From: JAVVWB01 sp036652335
GTDB taxonomy: Bacteria > Synergistota > Synergistia > Synergistales > Synergistaceae
Direction of reading: 5' to 3'
Length of the DNA stretch: 64,000 nt
Assembly (NCBI GenBank): GCA_036652335.1
Contig: JAVVWB010000001.1
Coordinates: forward strand, 248,001-312,000
Numbering within the stretch: the first letter of the stretch is position 1; every line of letters starts with the position of its first letter. Positions 63,683 to 64,000 of the stretch are shown in pieces. A model generated the notes under the pieces. That model had not been told where the DNA came from, ran no database searches, and worked only from the letters and a program-made list of their open reading frames with translations. The position numbers and the translations under genes are program-made.

Positions 63683-64000
63683 AAGATATTTATTCGGTAG
63701 TTATAGATAACCAACAAACTATAATCACTTTACCAGCTGTGAATGCTCTTGCAAAAAGCGGGGCTCATATACTTTTGTGTGACGATACGCATATACCTGC
63801 TGTTGAGATATTACCACTAAACTCTCATTACAGACCATTAAATGTATTGAGAAAACAACTTTTGATGAGTGAGGAATTTAAGGACGACATATGGGAAATT
63901 ATCATAAAAGCAAAAATATATAATCAAGCAAAAACTATGGAATACCTTGGAGCATCTCTTGAAAAAAGAGACTGTTTGTATAAGTGGATGGAGGAAGTAG
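63583..64000 (+). CDS. cas1: CRISPR integrase Cas1 (type II), 3' end beyond window
   Basis: ATG 63583 follows GGAGGAGA and lies 100 nt inside cas9, in another frame. The 139 visible residues start MFRTVIIREGEKVKVKNN and include IPIEDIYSVVIDNQQTI, LPAVNALAKSGAHILLCDD and YRPLNVLRKQLLMSEEF, all typical of the N-terminal half of type II Cas1. Catalytic residues lie beyond the edge. Cas1 with Cas2 inserts new spacers. The cas2 gene and the CRISPR array are expected to the right of 64000. Confidence 0.92.
   Translation, partial: MFRTVIIREGEKVKVKNNWLVVMEGEGEHKIPIEDIYSVVIDNQQTIITLPAVNALAKSGAHILLCDDTHIPAVEILPLNSHYRPLNVLRKQLLMSEEFKDDIWEIIIKAKIYNQAKTMEYLGASLEKRDCLYKWMEEV

Overview
The window is a 64 kb stretch of a low-GC bacterial chromosome (rich in AGA, ATA and ACA codons and A/T-rich intergenic DNA). 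The organism is probably an anaerobic amino-acid fermenter. It carries an oxygen-sensitive class III ribonucleotide reductase (nrdD with an nrdG-type activase) and no aerobic reductase in view, two complete Liv-type branched-chain amino-acid ABC transporters plus an orphan binding protein, an M42 peptidase and several radical-SAM enzymes. My best guess is the phylum Synergistota, with a Firmicutes-like anaerobe as the alternative. This rests on gene content only; no rRNA is in the window.

Layout. 1-7.5 kb: the 3' part of rarA, a small unknown gene, an eight-bladed PQQ-type propeller, a PfkB sugar/nucleoside kinase, an M42 peptidase, a Cys-rich DUF2703-like protein, tRNA-Leu(CAA) and an orphan LivJ. 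7.6-13 kb: a two-gene restriction-modification island on the minus strand (M-like subunit plus a very large helicase/methyltransferase), with a start-less coding remnant at its 3' edge. 13.2-22.9 kb: a trans-editing deacylase, UPF0182 and DUF5684-type membrane proteins, secreted unknowns, a GH18 protein, a YjiH-family membrane protein and a solitary HicB-like regulator. 23-28.3 kb: mnmA, a CHASE4/degenerate HD-GYP membrane protein, LemA and a DUF2207 protein. 28.7-37 kb: a second YbaK-type deacylase, a lytic transglycosylase, an XRE regulator plus ImmA peptidase next to an Elp3-like radical-SAM gene, an Old-Yellow-Enzyme oxidoreductase, an RpiR regulator and folP-folK. 37-41.8 kb: the heat-shock operon hrcA-grpE-dnaK-dnaJ behind a perfect CIRCE operator. 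42-46.6 kb: liv transporter 1. 46.7-51.6 kb: prmA-rsmE-mtaB, rpsU-yqeY and a class V aminotransferase. 51.6-55.1 kb: nrdR-nrdD-nrdG behind two NrdR boxes. 55.1-59.8 kb: liv transporter 2. 59.9 kb to the right edge: a type II (probably II-C) CRISPR-Cas locus with a divergent tracrRNA, cas9 and the start of cas1.

The most interesting region is the right-hand end. A minus-strand promoter inside the cas9 leader drives a tracrRNA that contains two identical 24-nt anti-repeats before its nexus-like stem and terminator, and cas1 begins 100 nt inside cas9. Also notable are the multi-domain restriction-modification protein, an HD-GYP protein that has lost its metal-binding residues, a probable CTG start for the YjiH gene, and a solitary HicB whose promoter is overlaid by a 13-bp inverted repeat. 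Start codons were corrected in many places by Shine-Dalgarno position; where this was done it is stated.
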